NCBI GenBank assembly: GCA_038731605.1
Contig: JAVYQP010000011.1
Coordinates: 1 to 22,362 of the forward strand
Source: WYZ-LMO2 sp038731605
GTDB lineage: Archaea > Halobacteriota > Archaeoglobi > Archaeoglobales > Archaeoglobaceae
Length of the DNA: 22,362 bases
Direction of reading: 5' to 3'
Position numbers and translations under genes: made by a program. Below the pieces are notes generated by a model. That model saw only the letters and a list, made by a program, of their open reading frames with translations. It was not told the DNA's origin and did not search any database. Shown here one piece after another: positions 22,245 through 22,362 of the stretch (its first letter is position 1; every line of letters starts with the position of its first letter).

Positions 22245-22362
22245 ATGAAATATCCATCGACAACTTATTCCATGCTCCTCCTCGAACAGGAAGCCAAGGA
22301 GCTCTTGGAGAGCTATGGAATAAAGACAGCGAAGGGAATCATCTGCGAGAGCGAAGAAGAAG
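22245..22362 (+). CDS. ADP-forming acyl-CoA synthetase (acetate-CoA ligase) ATP-grasp subunit, truncated by window end
   Basis: Only the first 39 codons are present. The segment LLLEQEAKELLESYGIKTAKG followed by ICESEEE matches the opening of the ATP-grasp beta subunit or domain of NDP-forming acyl-CoA synthetases. These make ATP from acyl-CoA in archaea, or activate acids in reverse. The start could be 22245 or the in-frame ATG at 22272; the first is preferred because family members have a short lead before the helix. The gene continues beyond the window. With the fatty-acid transporter and thiolase nearby it fits short-chain acid metabolism. Confidence 0.75.
   Translation, partial: MKYPSTTYSMLLLEQEAKELLESYGIKTAKGIICESEEE

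Noticed and set aside
1..22362. CRISPR arrays, insertion sequences, tRNA or rRNA genes
   Set aside because: No regularly spaced repeats, transposase motifs, tRNA cloverleaf sequences or rRNA signatures were seen on either strand, although this was by reading and not by a computed search.

Overview
The window looks like chromosomal DNA of a hyperthermophilic archaeon, most likely an Archaeoglobales member (Archaeoglobus, Ferroglobus or Geoglobus). The support is archaeal ribosomal protein S6e, an archaeal MetG with zinc knuckles, the archaeal thiolase/DUF35 pair, a COG2150-type ACT regulator, many AGA/AGG/ATA codons, and TATA boxes about 25 nt upstream of start codons, which implies leaderless mRNAs. 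The genus is an inference from overall gene content; no rRNA gene is present.

Positions 1-6802 (+) hold the downstream part of a tightly packed respiratory operon. It starts with the C-terminal 675 residues of a molybdopterin oxidoreductase catalytic subunit. A heme-b gamma subunit of the ethylbenzene dehydrogenase/DMSO-reductase type II class follows, then a multi-spanning putative cytochrome b, a fusion of a secreted cupredoxin domain with a NapH/NosR-like membrane polyferredoxin, a stand-alone membrane-anchored cupredoxin-like protein that has lost every CuA ligand, a secreted beta-rich protein and a small helical protein. Together they look like a membrane electron-transfer chain coupling the quinone pool to a Mo enzyme. 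The substrate (nitrate, another oxyanion, or a hydrocarbon) cannot be read from the window. A 30-codon ORF lies antisense just after it.

Positions 7055-9714 (-) carry an SCP2-like lipid-carrier protein and methionyl-tRNA synthetase. An acetoacetate decarboxylase family gene diverges from metG. A small accessory patch follows (10671-11955): a chimera joining the start of a type I restriction HsdR to the end of an HsdS, coupled to a DUF3800 protein. I read it as the scar of a deleted restriction-modification locus.

Positions 11991-13336 (-) hold an aconitase-family small subunit (LeuD/HacB-like) overlapping a tandem universal stress protein. The stress gene shares one palindromic TATA element with the divergent S6e operon (S6e, SAM methyltransferase, AglD-type flippase-like membrane protein). 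Next come a short-chain fatty acid transporter behind a 21-bp palindromic promoter, a thiolase with its DUF35 zinc-ribbon partner, EtfB and EtfA, and an ACT-domain regulator. With the decarboxylase and the ADP-forming acyl-CoA synthetase that begins at the right edge, these suggest acyl-CoA and short-chain acid metabolism.

The gap at 21053-21239 holds a strong candidate H/ACA guide RNA with its own TATA box, a kinked hairpin, an ACA box and a T-run. A DUF554 membrane protein, a small membrane protein and the truncated acyl-CoA synthetase complete the window.
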